DNA of 64,000 nt from Acidobacteriaceae bacterium. Its GTDB lineage: Bacteria > Acidobacteriota > Terriglobia > Terriglobales > Acidobacteriaceae. The stretch is taken from contig JASHOQ010000048.1 in the NCBI GenBank assembly GCA_030041045.1, positions 1 to 64,000 of the forward strand, read 5' to 3'. Positions within the stretch are counted from its first letter, which is position 1, and the number at the start of each line of letters is the position of its first letter. Below, in pieces: positions 20,962 through 31,700 of this stretch. Made by a program: the position numbers and the translations under genes. Below the pieces are notes generated by a model, which was not told the origin of the DNA, did not search any database, and was given only the letters and a program-made list of their open reading frames with translations.

Positions 20962-23499
20962 ATGACTGTCTCTTCCTTCCGGCGCGCTTGGCCGCGTTGG
21001 ATTCTCCGACAATTCTTCGCTGCGTTGCTTTTCGCCGCCGGCGCGCGCGTGTGTTGCGCTGCCTCCGTGCATGGTTTTGTCGCCGATGCCACCGGCGCCA
21101 AGGTAACCGGCGCGAGCGTGGCGCTGGTAAGCAAAGGGCAGGTGGTCGCCTCGTCGGTTTCCGCATCCGACGGCAGCTTCACCCTGACCACCGGCGCCGC
21201 CGGCCATTTCTTCCTGGTGGTGACGGCGGCCAGCTTCCGCCAGTTGCAGACCCCGGATTTCTACGCCGGGCAGTTCGATTCCGTGGAGCGCCACCTGGTG
21301 CTCGAGCCGGAGTGGGCGCGCGCCTCGATCGTGGTGACCGCAACCGGCGTACCCACGCCACAGCCGCAGACCAGCGCCGCAACCACGGTGCTGAGCGCGC
21401 TTGATCTGGAAGTGCGGAATGACTTCACCAGCGTGCTGCGCCTGATGCCGGGAACTTTTGTGGTGCAGACGGGCGAGCGCGGCGCGCAGACCTCGCTGTT
21501 TTTGCGCGGCGGCGACTCGGACGACTCGAAGATTCTGCTCGATGGCGCGGATGCCGGCGACCTGGGCGGGCAATTCGACTTCGGCACTTTATCGACAACC
21601 GCCGTGGAAAGCGCTGAAGTCTACCGCGGGCCCGATTCGAGCCTGTACGGCGCCGACGCCGACAGCGGCGTGGTGAGCCTGACCACGCCCCACGGCACCA
21701 CCAGTTTTCCCTCGCTCATCTTTCAGGGCGAGGCTGGCAACTTCTACACCTCAGACGAAGAGCTCGATCTTTCGGGCGCGCGGGGCAAGTTCGACTACCT
21801 CGGAGCTTTTAGCTGGCTCCAGACTGACAATTCCCTGCCCAACGACGAGTACCACCTGTCCACGCTGGCGGCGAACCTGGGCTGGTCGCCCTCGGCGAGC
21901 ACGCAGATTCGCGGCACGGCGCATTATGGCGTGGACGCAACCGGCGTACCCAATGCGTGGGATTTTTATCAGGTGGCCGACGACGCCACGGAGAAGGACC
22001 AGAACCTCTACATAAGCGCTTCACTCGACAACCAGACCACGCCCACCTTTCACAACCAGGTGCGCTACGGGGGAACGCGCAAGAACGAGCAATACCATCA
22101 ATGGAGCCCCGAGGGGACATGCATTCCCGCGGGAGGCTGCGGCGGACCGGGCATTCCACCCACCTATAGCGGCGCGAATTACTACGGCATGCCGGTGACC
22201 ATCCTTGGCGCCAACGGATACAGCGCCTCGGGCCAGGCTCTGCTCGACTATAGCTGGGACGATGGAGCGATCTATCCCAGCGAAGTACAGCAGGTGAACC
22301 ATCGCGATGCCGTCATCTACCGGGGCGATATTGCGATTACGCCGCACCTGGGCGGGTTGGTGGGCTTTCAATACGAGGACGAGCGCGGCGCAGAGACCTA
22401 TTACTCGCCCGTAGAGCGAACCAACTACGATTACATCGCCGCGGTGCACGGAGACTTCAAGACCCGTTTCTATTACACTCTGGGCGGCGCACTGGAGCAC
22501 TACTCCCTCTTCGGCGTGCAGACCACGCCACGTGCAGGCGTCTCCTATTACGTGCTGCGGCCGCGCAGCGGCGTCTTCAGCGGCTCGCGCGTCTTCGGCA
22601 ACTTTGGTGAGGCGGTGCGCGAGCCCTCGTTGGCGCAGCAGGAGGAATCGCTCTATTCGTTCCTTCAGACCAACGGCGGGCAATCCACGATCTCCGAACT
22701 GGGCCTTCACCCCATCGGCGCTCCGCAATCGCGCACTTACGAAGCGGGATTCGAGCAGACGTTTCTGAGCGAGCACATCGTCTTCCGCGCAAGCTATTTT
22801 CACAATGAATTCGGGCGCGAGATTGAGGGCGTCGGCTGGCAACTGGTTCCCGAACTGCTGCCCAACCTGAGCGCGGCGCAACAGCAGCAGCTTGAAGCGA
22901 ACCTGCAGACGGACAGCGCCTACGAGCTGGATCTCAACTCCGAGGCCTTTCGCGCGCAGGGCGTGGAAGTCTCGGTCGAGAGCGGGATCGGCAAGAATCT
23001 CTTTTTCCGCGGAGGGTATACGTACCTTGACGCGGTCGTGCAGCGCTCCTTCACCAACGACGACGAGGCGCTGCTCGGGCCGATTCCGACCTTCGACGGC
23101 ATTCCCGTCGGCCCGTACTCGCCGCTCACAGGCGCGCGCCCCTTTCGCCGCCCTCCGCACACGGGGTACTTTTCGGCCACCTACTCAGGCAGGAAACTCA
23201 CCGGCATCTTCAACGCGGCTTTCGCCGGCCGCAGCGACGATTCGACCTACCTCGAGGGCGAAGACGCAGACGGCGGCAACAACGGCAACGATCTTCTGCT
23301 GCCCAACCGCAATCTCGACTTCGCCTACGCCAAGCTTGACCTGGGCGGGAGCTTTCAACTGCTCAAGTGGCTCGATATCTACGCCATGGGCGAAAATCTG
23401 GTCTCGGACCAGCACCTGGCGCCCATCGGTTACGTGAGTCTGCCGGCAAACCTGCGCGCGGGCCTGCGCATCGAGTGGGGCATCGGCAGCGGCCATTAA
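20962..23499 (+). CDS. BtuB-like TonB-dependent receptor, riboswitch controlled
   Basis: An 845-residue outer-membrane receptor: signal peptide (residues 1-34, ending CCAA), a carboxypeptidase-regulatory-like Ig domain (SVHGFVADATGAKVTGASV), a plug domain (about 120-230, with LFLRGGDSDDSKILLDG and SSLYGADADSGVV) and a 22-strand barrel. The cobalamin riboswitch directly upstream implies cobalamin or cobinamide uptake. The open frame extends back to 20644 but that part is the riboswitch; ATG 20962 follows AAGGAG by 6 bp and starts a proper signal peptide. The C-terminus ends IEWGIGSGH instead of a terminal aromatic residue, which is unusual for a barrel. Confidence 0.93.
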   Translation: MTVSSFRRAWPRWILRQFFAALLFAAGARVCCAASVHGFVADATGAKVTGASVALVSKGQVVASSVSASDGSFTLTTGAAGHFFLVVTAASFRQLQTPDFYAGQFDSVERHLVLEPEWARASIVVTATGVPTPQPQTSAATTVLSALDLEVRNDFTSVLRLMPGTFVVQTGERGAQTSLFLRGGDSDDSKILLDGADAGDLGGQFDFGTLSTTAVESAEVYRGPDSSLYGADADSGVVSLTTPHGTTSFPSLIFQGEAGNFYTSDEELDLSGARGKFDYLGAFSWLQTDNSLPNDEYHLSTLAANLGWSPSASTQIRGTAHYGVDATGVPNAWDFYQVADDATEKDQNLYISASLDNQTTPTFHNQVRYGGTRKNEQYHQWSPEGTCIPAGGCGGPGIPPTYSGANYYGMPVTILGANGYSASGQALLDYSWDDGAIYPSEVQQVNHRDAVIYRGDIAITPHLGGLVGFQYEDERGAETYYSPVERTNYDYIAAVHGDFKTRFYYTLGGALEHYSLFGVQTTPRAGVSYYVLRPRSGVFSGSRVFGNFGEAVREPSLAQQEESLYSFLQTNGGQSTISELGLHPIGAPQSRTYEAGFEQTFLSEHIVFRASYFHNEFGREIEGVGWQLVPELLPNLSAAQQQQLEANLQTDSAYELDLNSEAFRAQGVEVSVESGIGKNLFFRGGYTYLDAVVQRSFTNDDEALLGPIPTFDGIPVGPYSPLTGARPFRRPPHTGYFSATYSGRKLTGIFNAAFAGRSDDSTYLEGEDADGGNNGNDLLLPNRNLDFAYAKLDLGGSFQLLKWLDIYAMGENLVSDQHLAPIGYVSLPANLRAGLRIEWGIGSGH

Positions 23500-23907
23500 C
23501 GGAATATTCATGAATCCCGCCCATGGTGGCGGCCTGAGGGGAGCCCGGCGGAGCGCAAGAATGCTCGCGGGCGCCCCGCACCGGATTTGCGGTTGCCCGC
23601 GGATTTGCACTTGCATTTCCGCAGCCGCTTGCTAAAATTCCCTCCAAGGCCAAAGAGCCGCTTCCAAGAGCGCCGGCCCCACAGCAAACTGAAGTTCTCC
23701 TCCTTTCATTTTTTAAAAGAATCAAGACCTTCTCCTTCTTAGCTGCCGTACAGTACATGCGGCGCGCGTGCATCAGGAGCACCGGGGAGGGCGCCTTTGC
23801 AAGCTGCCGGGATTGGGGTTTCATCGGCAACACAGTAGCTCCGGCCGGGCGGCGTGCCGGCCAGCATTGCAAGCAATTCAAAAATCTTGGAATGAAGCGA
23901 GGAAATC
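23500..23907 (+). other. Intergenic leader of the first Oar-like receptor
   Basis: About 400 bp with no gene. The part from 23700 is AT-rich (TTTCATTTTTTAAAAG) compared with the surroundings and may hold the promoter. No riboswitch or operator was recognised. Confidence 0.4.
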
Positions 23908-26900
23908 ATGAATTGTGGTTTTCGCAGGAGTGTCGTTGGTCTTATCCTGGCTCTGCCAATCCTTGAATTCACTGCCTTGCCTGCATGGGCCCAGCAAGCG
24001 CAGGGTTCAATCAACGGAACTGTATTGGACTCCTCGGGCGCGGCTGTTCCCGGAGCCACGGTTACGGTATCGGATGAAAGCATTAACATCGTTCGTTCCA
24101 CTATCAGTCAGCCGGACGGTTTCTTCCAGGTCTTCAATTTGCCCATTGGCGCCTACAAGATCCGCGTAACGCACGATGGCTTCGATACAACCCAGCTGGA
24201 CGGCATCCTGGTGCAGGAGGCGCATGCATCAACGGTCCAGGTGATAATGAAGGTTGGTCAGGTCTCCACCTCGGTGGAGGTCACCGCCAATCCCCTGCTC
24301 AATGCCACGGACACCACCAATGGCTACACCCTCGACAAGCAGGAGATCGCCGAGACGCCGCTAGCCACCGGTAGCTTCACCCAGCTCGCCATCCTGGCCC
24401 CCGGCGTCAGTTCGCAGTTCCTCGCCGGCGTGGGAACTAATCAGGGCCTTGGGAATCAGAACATCTGGGCCAACGGCCAGCGCTCCACCTCGAACACGAT
24501 GACCGTCAACGGCGTTGATGTAACCAATCTCTTCAACGGTCAAACCGCCAGCGAGCAAGCCTCGCAACGATATCAGTTCAATATCGGGGAGGGCACTTCC
24601 ACCGCCGGCCAGTACCAGGACAATATCGCCGTTTACGGCTCCAACGGCAACGGCCTTGCATCCCCTCCGCCCGAATTCATGCAGGAAATCAGTATCGTCA
24701 CCTCCATGTACGACGCGCAGCAGGGCCAAACCAGCGGCGCCCACATCGGCATCGCCACCGCCAGCGGCACCAACGGCCTGCACGGACAGATCTATGGAAT
24801 GCGGGGCACCAACTGGATCAACGCCGACCCCTTCTTCTACAAGCAGGACGTGCTGCTGGGCACCATTCCGGCCGCCGATGTGAGCCCGCAGTTACACAAG
24901 TGGGACGCAGGCGGCACGCTCGGCGGGCCGCTCAAGAGAAACAAGTTGTTCTACTTCCTCGGCTACAACCACCTCTACACATCGGATCAGTACGGAGCCC
25001 TGGGCCAGGGACAGGTGCCCTACGGCCTCAGCAGCGATCGCAGCACCGCGGGCATTCTAGCTGCCTGTAACAGCTACGAAGCGGCCACCGTCTACGGCAC
25101 CACCAAAACTGCCAAGTCATGTCCCTCGAGCTCAGACTGGAACGCTGCTGCTGTCAGCCTGCTGTCCGCCACGCTGCCGAACGGCCAATTTCTGATTCCC
25201 TCAGCCGATGCCGACGCCATGGGCCAGGTGGAAAGCAAGGAGTACGACGTCGCGCAGGTGGGCACATCCGTCTTCAAGGGCGATCAGGCAACCGCGTCAC
25301 TGGATTTGAACGCCACCGGCAACGACCATTTGGCGGCGAAATACTTCTATCAGCACATGCCCACCACCAGCCCCTACGCCAGCAGCAACTTTGCCGGATT
25401 CCCGGAAAACGAGGACAACGGCGCGCAGGTGGCTTCGCTCAACAACACCATCAACATCGGTACCCACATCAACTGGCAGCAGTTGCTCGGATTCTCGCGC
25501 CAGAAGGTCTATAGCAACTTCTCCGAGCAGCTCAACGCGAGCAGTGTCGGCGTGACGCTGCCCAACAGCACCGCCTTCCCGGGGTTCGAGTTCGAGGACT
25601 TTGCGCAGGACAACTCCAACTCCATTTCCTCTTATCTGGGCCCCTACAGCTCGTTTGTCGATTCAGGCTACTTCGAAAATCGCTACTCACCGTCCACCGA
25701 TCTGATCTGGTCGCGCGGCAAACATACCGTGACCGTCGGCGCCAGCTACAGCTACGATCAGTTGAACATCCGCAACCTCGACGAGGGCCATGCCAAACTG
25801 GTGACGGAGAACTTCCCCGATTTCCTCGAAGGCAAGCTGTATAAGGGTTCAACGATTTTGAACGGCAACTCCAACCGCTATTACCGCTCCCACGACATCG
25901 GCGCCTATGGGATGGACAAATGGCAGCTCCTGCCCAACTTGAGCATCTCCGCCGGCGTCCGCTACGACTTCGACGGACCTCTGAGCGAGGAGTACGGAAA
26001 CCTCTTCAACTTCGATCCCACTCTCTATTCGGCTACCGACGGCGCGGTCTCTAACAGCGGCTTTGTCGTCGCCGGCAATAACAAGCTCTATGGCACACCG
26101 GGGGTCAGCGACTCGACTCTCAAAGGGCGCCAATGGGGTATTGGACCGCGCCTTGGCGTAGCCTGGGCGCCAAAATTTGATCACGGAACCGTCGTCTGGC
26201 GGGCCGGCGCGGGCATGTACTACGACCGCGGCCAGTACTTCCAATACCTTTCCCCGCCAGCCGGCGCCGGCATCAGCGGCCCCTTCGGCGTCACTGAGGA
26301 AGCTCCCTTTGCGGCCTACACAGAGACAAGTTCGAGCAGTACGCTGAGCAACCCGTTCCCAAATGGCCTTGTCGCTCCAACCACGCCCTCCAGCCTGGCC
26401 TCAATCATGCCGACGGTCGATTCCATCGAAACCGCCTGCACAGCCTATAACATCTACCAGGGCTATAACGTAAATGGCGATTTTGTATGCAACGACGGCC
26501 AACCCGACGCCATGCTCGTCATCGGCAATTACAACGTCAACAACAAACTTCCGTATACCGAGGATTGGATCCTCGACATGCAGTGGCAGCCCAGAAGTGA
26601 CCTGGCCTTCGACATCGGCTACGTGGGCAACCGCGGGAAACACCAGATCATTCCGCTGCCGTTCAATGAGCCGGTCCTGTGTACCCCCGGCAACTATCAG
26701 ACGATTACCGCCTGCCACGGCCAGCAGTATTCCTACGGCGTTCAGGTCCTGAGCAATGTCAACGCACCTGCCGGATACTACGGTGCGGGTAACACTTACA
26801 CCACCCCGTACGTCATGGCCAATGAGCCTTACGACTCCTACAGCGGCGGCAACATCGATTTGCGTGTGCCCTACGTGGGCTACGATCCCAACTCTGCCTC

Positions 26901-27960
26901 CTTCAGCGCCGTCGGCGTCTCCGCCTATGACGCGCTGCAGGCTCACCTCACCAAGCAGATGTCCCACGGTCTTCAGGCCGGCGCCTCTTACACCTGGTCG
27001 CATACCTTGGACGAACAGAGCGACGTGGGCCTCTTCTTCACCGGCGACAATCCCGACGATCTGCGCAGCTCCTACGCCAACGCCGACTTTGATTCCACCA
27101 ACAACGTAACCTTCAACTTCGTGGCCAATATTCCCAACGCCGTCAAAGATCAGGGCAATTGGCTGAAACACGTGGTCAACAACTGGTCACTGCTGGGCAT
27201 TGCGGTATTCGAAAGCGGCCAGCCCTACAGCATTTACGACTATTCCGGATCGATTGGCACCCAGTATTTCGGCACCAATGCGGAAATCATCAACCCCATC
27301 CTTCCTCTCCAACCTGGAATCAGTCCGACTGCGGCAAAGACCGGCAAGTCGGGTGCGTTCACCTCTCTCGGCGCAAACGGCAGCGCTGTGTACAGCCCCG
27401 CGCTGAACGCCAGCGACTTCGAAATCCCGCTGATGACTCCGGGGCAAGATGGCGTGCCTCCCTGCGACACCACCACCGACGGCGGAAATGCCGGTCCCGG
27501 CGGCGGCCCGCTCTGCGACGTCTATGAGAGCAGCTTCGTCCCCGGTCAGCGCAACATCTTCCGTCAGGCATTCCAGAAACACCTCGATGTCACCATCCAA
27601 AAGAACATACCCATCAAGGAACGATACAACATCAACTACCAGTTCGAGGTATTCAATGTCACCAATACCCCGAGCTTCGACGTTCCGAACAACGAAATCA
27701 CCCTGAATCCGGGCTACAGTGAACTGGGCAATGACGGCGGGGTGCCGACGCTCGAATACACCAACGGGCAACAGGTTCAACCTGTGCCGAGCACTTCAGT
27801 GTCCACGCCATCCGGCACCGGAACTTGCCAAGGCGCCACGCAGGCCTGCGCCTACGAGCTCTACACGGTTCCCGGCGCCTCCAGCAACAAGCTCGGTGTG
27901 GTCACCAACACCATAGGCAGCGGACGCATCGTCGAGATGTCGATGCACCTCACCTTTTAG
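23908..27960 (+). CDS. Oar-like TonB-dependent receptor with carboxypeptidase-regulatory domain
   Basis: A 1350-residue outer-membrane protein of the large acidobacterial Oar type. It has a signal peptide ending PAWAQ, an Ig-like domain GSINGTVLDSSGAAVPGATV, a plug-type region (TVNGVDVTNLFNG) and a long barrel ending in MSMHLTF with the C-terminal Phe expected for outer-membrane insertion. Oar homologues occur in dozens of copies per acidobacterial genome and may take up large polymers; the substrate here is unknown. ATG 23908 follows a GAGG site. A strong hairpin terminator follows 24 bp after the stop. Confidence 0.93.
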   Translation: MNCGFRRSVVGLILALPILEFTALPAWAQQAQGSINGTVLDSSGAAVPGATVTVSDESINIVRSTISQPDGFFQVFNLPIGAYKIRVTHDGFDTTQLDGILVQEAHASTVQVIMKVGQVSTSVEVTANPLLNATDTTNGYTLDKQEIAETPLATGSFTQLAILAPGVSSQFLAGVGTNQGLGNQNIWANGQRSTSNTMTVNGVDVTNLFNGQTASEQASQRYQFNIGEGTSTAGQYQDNIAVYGSNGNGLASPPPEFMQEISIVTSMYDAQQGQTSGAHIGIATASGTNGLHGQIYGMRGTNWINADPFFYKQDVLLGTIPAADVSPQLHKWDAGGTLGGPLKRNKLFYFLGYNHLYTSDQYGALGQGQVPYGLSSDRSTAGILAACNSYEAATVYGTTKTAKSCPSSSDWNAAAVSLLSATLPNGQFLIPSADADAMGQVESKEYDVAQVGTSVFKGDQATASLDLNATGNDHLAAKYFYQHMPTTSPYASSNFAGFPENEDNGAQVASLNNTINIGTHINWQQLLGFSRQKVYSNFSEQLNASSVGVTLPNSTAFPGFEFEDFAQDNSNSISSYLGPYSSFVDSGYFENRYSPSTDLIWSRGKHTVTVGASYSYDQLNIRNLDEGHAKLVTENFPDFLEGKLYKGSTILNGNSNRYYRSHDIGAYGMDKWQLLPNLSISAGVRYDFDGPLSEEYGNLFNFDPTLYSATDGAVSNSGFVVAGNNKLYGTPGVSDSTLKGRQWGIGPRLGVAWAPKFDHGTVVWRAGAGMYYDRGQYFQYLSPPAGAGISGPFGVTEEAPFAAYTETSSSSTLSNPFPNGLVAPTTPSSLASIMPTVDSIETACTAYNIYQGYNVNGDFVCNDGQPDAMLVIGNYNVNNKLPYTEDWILDMQWQPRSDLAFDIGYVGNRGKHQIIPLPFNEPVLCTPGNYQTITACHGQQYSYGVQVLSNVNAPAGYYGAGNTYTTPYVMANEPYDSYSGGNIDLRVPYVGYDPNSASFSAVGVSAYDALQAHLTKQMSHGLQAGASYTWSHTLDEQSDVGLFFTGDNPDDLRSSYANADFDSTNNVTFNFVANIPNAVKDQGNWLKHVVNNWSLLGIAVFESGQPYSIYDYSGSIGTQYFGTNAEIINPILPLQPGISPTAAKTGKSGAFTSLGANGSAVYSPALNASDFEIPLMTPGQDGVPPCDTTTDGGNAGPGGGPLCDVYESSFVPGQRNIFRQAFQKHLDVTIQKNIPIKERYNINYQFEVFNVTNTPSFDVPNNEITLNPGYSELGNDGGVPTLEYTNGQQVQPVPSTSVSTPSGTGTCQGATQACAYELYTVPGASSNKLGVVTNTIGSGRIVEMSMHLTF

Positions 27961-27983
27961 AAAGCACATCTCCGTTACTACTT

Positions 27984-28020
27984 GGTCGAGGCTTCTGCGG
28001 AAGCCTCGACCTTGTCTGCT
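27984..28020 (+). terminator. Rho-independent terminator of the first Oar-like gene
   Basis: Perfect 12-bp stem GGTCGAGGCTTC / GAAGCCTCGACC with loop TGCG, followed by TTGTCTGCT. It begins 24 bp after the receptor stop. Confidence 0.8.
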
Positions 28021-28278
28021 CGGCGGTGTGGATATCCTGCTTTTCCACAACTTGAGACGCTGCGGTTACGCGAGGGCGATTTTGCAGGTGACCGCCGGTT
28101 GCGATGTGTGAGAACATAGCGTCAGGAATTAGAGATCGACGCCGGTACCGAAGCAACCGTTCTGCCCAGCCTTGGGCGCTGCCCGGATCGATGAATTCTT
28201 TGGTTGCGCACGCTCTGTCCCGGCGCCTCAGTACTGTTCACCGAGAATTCATCGTAAGCGTGTAAATTCCAGACTCGG

Positions 28279-28358
28279 GGGAATCACTGCAATCGCGTAT
28301 CTCAGGGCGCAGCCTTGCGCCGGATTCTGAGCCTGCGTGCGAAACCCCTCCGGCAGCC
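28279..28358 (+). repeat. Direct repeat copy 1 in the Oar intergenic region
   Basis: About 80 bp starting GGGAATCACTGCAATCGC and ending CGGCAGCC. A similar copy is at 28550-28631; most positions match, with two short indels. Confidence 0.85.
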
Positions 28359-28390
28359 GGCCCTGTTGGAAAAGTTAGACCGTTGTCTAC

Positions 28391-28503
28391 AGCGGTTTCA
28401 CAGTCGCTGTATCCCGAAGCCGCAGATGCTAAGTGGCTTTTTCACCAAGAAAAAGCCACCTTCCGCAACTGTGAAATATGGCTACATATACTGTGGAACC
28501 GCT
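28391..28503. repeat. Imperfect 113-bp inverted repeat with nested hairpin
   Basis: Outer arms AGCGGTTTCACAG (28391-28403) and CTGTGGAACCGCT (28491-28503) match at 12 of 13 positions. A perfect inner hairpin lies near the centre (GTGGCTTTTT 28433-28442, AAAAAGCCAC 28450-28459). The element sits between the two direct repeats and resembles a MITE-like or decayed palindromic element. No reading frame or target duplication was found. Confidence 0.7.
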
Positions 28504-28549
28504 CTAGCAGCGCCGTCAAGTCCTTGGTACCAATGTAAGTTCTAAATCT

Positions 28550-28631
28550 GGGAATCACTGCAATCGCAGCTCTCAAGACGCAGCCATGCGCCGAATTCTG
28601 AGCCTGTGTGTGTGAAATCTTCCCGGCAGCC
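28550..28631 (+). repeat. Direct repeat copy 2 in the Oar intergenic region
   Basis: Second copy of the approximately 80-bp repeat at 28279, again from GGGAATCACTGCAATCGC to CGGCAGCC. It ends 108 bp before the start of the second Oar-like gene, so it may be part of that gene's leader. Confidence 0.85.
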
Positions 28632-28739
28632 ATCGCTGACTGGACCGGCGGATCGCTGTCCAGCTGCGCCATCAATTGCTCATTGCACCTGGTTGCTCAT
28701 TGCATTTGATCACCAACATAACTTTTGCGGAGGACAGTT

Positions 28740-31700
28740 ATGGCATTCAATCGATTTCGCCTGGGCTTTCTCGCCCTGGCGCTCTTGGCTCTTTCCACCT
28801 GCATTACGGTAACCCGGCTCAACGCGCAATCCACCACGCAGGGCGCCATCGCGGGAACCGTGGAAGACCCGACCGGCGCGGTGGTGGGCGGCGCCGCGGT
28901 AACCATTCGCAACTTGGCCACCGACGCCACGGTGCAGGTGACGGCCGACGCCAGCGGCTACTTCAACGCACCTCTGCTCGAGCCGGGAACCTATACGGTG
29001 AAGGTAACGGCTCCGGGCTTTGCCACGTACACGGCCAACGACGTCTCCGTGGTGGTGGGCCAGCTGACCAGCGTCTTGCCGCACCTTGCGCTGTCCTCGT
29101 CCACTGCGGAAGTGGTGGTCACCGAGCAGACGCCGGCCATCAACCTTTCGTCGCCCGAATTTACTGACACGCTGAACACCCGCGCGCTCGAATCCATTCC
29201 CATCAACAACAAGCGCTGGTCTGCCCTGGCCATGACCACTCCAGGCGTAGTCTCCGACGATAACGGGTATGGGCTCGTCAGCGTGCGCGGCATCAGCACC
29301 CTTCTCAACAACGTGGAGATCGACGGCGCCGACGACAACCAGGCCTTCTTCTCCGAAGAGCGCGGCCGTACGCGCGAAGCCTATTCAACCACCTTCTCCG
29401 CGGTGCGGGAGTTCGCCGTCAACACCGGCGTCTACTCGGCCGAGTACGGCCGCGCCGCCGGCGGCGTCATCACTTCAGTCACGAGAAGTGGAACCAACCA
29501 GATCCACGGCCAAGCCTACTTCTGGGACCGCGAAAGCAATTGGGAGGCCTATACTCCCTACTCCACCATCACCAACTTTGTGGACGGCTCGAATGTCACC
29601 ACTCCCCTCAAGCCCGAGGACCTGCGCAAGATTTATGGCTTTACCCTCGGCGGTCCGCTGAAGAAAGACAAGCTCTTCTGGATGTATACCTACGACCAGC
29701 ATACCCACGTTTTTCCCGTGGTCGGCGTTCCCTATAGCAACTCTGTGTTCTACACCTCGCCGACGGCTGCGCTCCCCACCGGGGATACCTGCTACGACGG
29801 CGTCGACAACGCCAACCGCACCGGCGCAATCGAGAGCGCGTCCGGGGTGGTCAGCCACAGCGCGGTGCCCACAAACGACGCCGATGCTTGCGCGCTTGCC
29901 GCACGCCAGGGAATCAGCTACACGCAGGCCGCCTATGACTGGGATGCCCTCACCTACGGCAGCGCCAATGCCGCCACGGGGAGTTACCCGGGCGCGGCCG
30001 CCATCAGCGATCCCGGCATCGTCGGCGACATCGGCGAATCGCCGCGCTTCGGCTATCAGGAAATCAACATGCCCAAGCTCGACTGGCAGATCAGCCCCAG
30101 GATGCATTGGAGCATTCTCTTTAATCGCCTGCGCTGGGATGCGCCGGGCGACGTGCAGACCAATTCCACAGACCATTATGGCCGGGACACGAACGGCGAC
30201 GACTTTGTCAAACTGGATTACGGCGTCACCAAGCTGACCACGCTGCTGAGCAGCAACATCAGCAACGAAGTCCTCTACCAATACAGCCGCGAACTTAATG
30301 ACGAAGGACAGCAGGCATTCACGCCTTACACCCTCGAGGACGTAGACAACAAGAGCGGCAATATTCCCGAGGTCGAGGAGTATGAGGACGGCGTCGATTT
30401 CGGCTCGCCGTATTACTCCTATCGCAAGGCGTATCCCGAGGAGTGGAAGTGGCAGGCCGGCGACATCCTTTACTGGAACAAGGGCAATCACAGCCTGCGC
30501 TTCGGTGTGGACGCCGTGCACAACTACGACCTGATCAACGACACCGTCGATAGCAACGGCATCTGGGACTTCGACTGGGATGGCAACTACTTTAACGATC
30601 TGCTCAACTTCAAGAACGGCGTCACTCCTTCCGCCACCAACAGCAACGGCTGCGCCTCGAGCGCGCCGGAATATTACTCGAGCTCCAGCGTCATCGGAGA
30701 CTATACCTGCGCGTACGAGTTTGAGCAGGGATTCGGCCCGCCGCAGTTCGCCATCGCCACCATGGACACCGGCATCTTCGCCCAGGACGACTGGAAGTTG
30801 ACTCCGCGCCTGACCCTCGATCTGGGTCTCCGCTGGGATAAGGAAGCCCTGCCTGGTCCGTCTGCCAGCCTCTCCGCTGCCGCGGGAGCTTTTGTTCCCT
30901 ATGAGGGCCTGCTCAACAACCCCAGCCAAAATGATGCCTTCGGACCCCGCGTCGGGTTTGCCTACGACGTCTTCGGCAAGGGCAACACCGTGCTGCGCGG
31001 CGGCTGGGGCATGTATTACGGCCGCATCCTCAATTCAACGCTCGAGAGTGTCCGGGTGGGTACCGGCAGCCCCAATGGACAGTTCACAGAACTATGGGAG
31101 CCCAAGTCCAGCTACACGGGCACGCCGGTTTATCCGGCCATCAACGCCGGCGGTGCGGCGTCGGGCAAGCCCACCTCTTACTTCATGGCGCCCAATTTGA
31201 AATTGCCTCAAGTGCAGGAATTCGACCTTTCGGTGCAGCAGGCAATCGGCAGGGGAACGGTCCTCGAAGTAAGCTATCTGGGAGCCCTGGGCCGCGAACT
31301 GCCCAACTTGCTTGACGTCAACCTCAACCCCGTCACCACGGCCACAACGCTCACCGTCGCCGACGACTCGAGCGGCGTAGGCCCATTAGGCGCAAACGGG
31401 GCCACGATCTCGGTTCCGGTCTTCACCGGTTACGGCAACACCAGTGACCCGGAACTCAATGCCACCAATGGCTCCGGTTCTGCAGCATCGGATTTCAATG
31501 AAATCGGCGAATACTTCAGCAACATCAACTCCAACTACAACGCCGTTGTGGCTGAGATTCTCAACCGGACGTGGCACAGCCTCCAGTTCGACGCCAACTA
31601 CACTTGGTCGCACGGGCTGGACTACGGCCAGAACACCAACACCACACTCACTTCCTTCAACGATTGGTATAACCCTTACGGCGAATACCGCGCGAATTAC

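Noticed and set aside
28433-28459. Rho-independent terminator in the Oar gap
   Set aside because: The perfect hairpin has no following T run on either strand and sits at the centre of a larger palindrome, so it was treated as part of that element.
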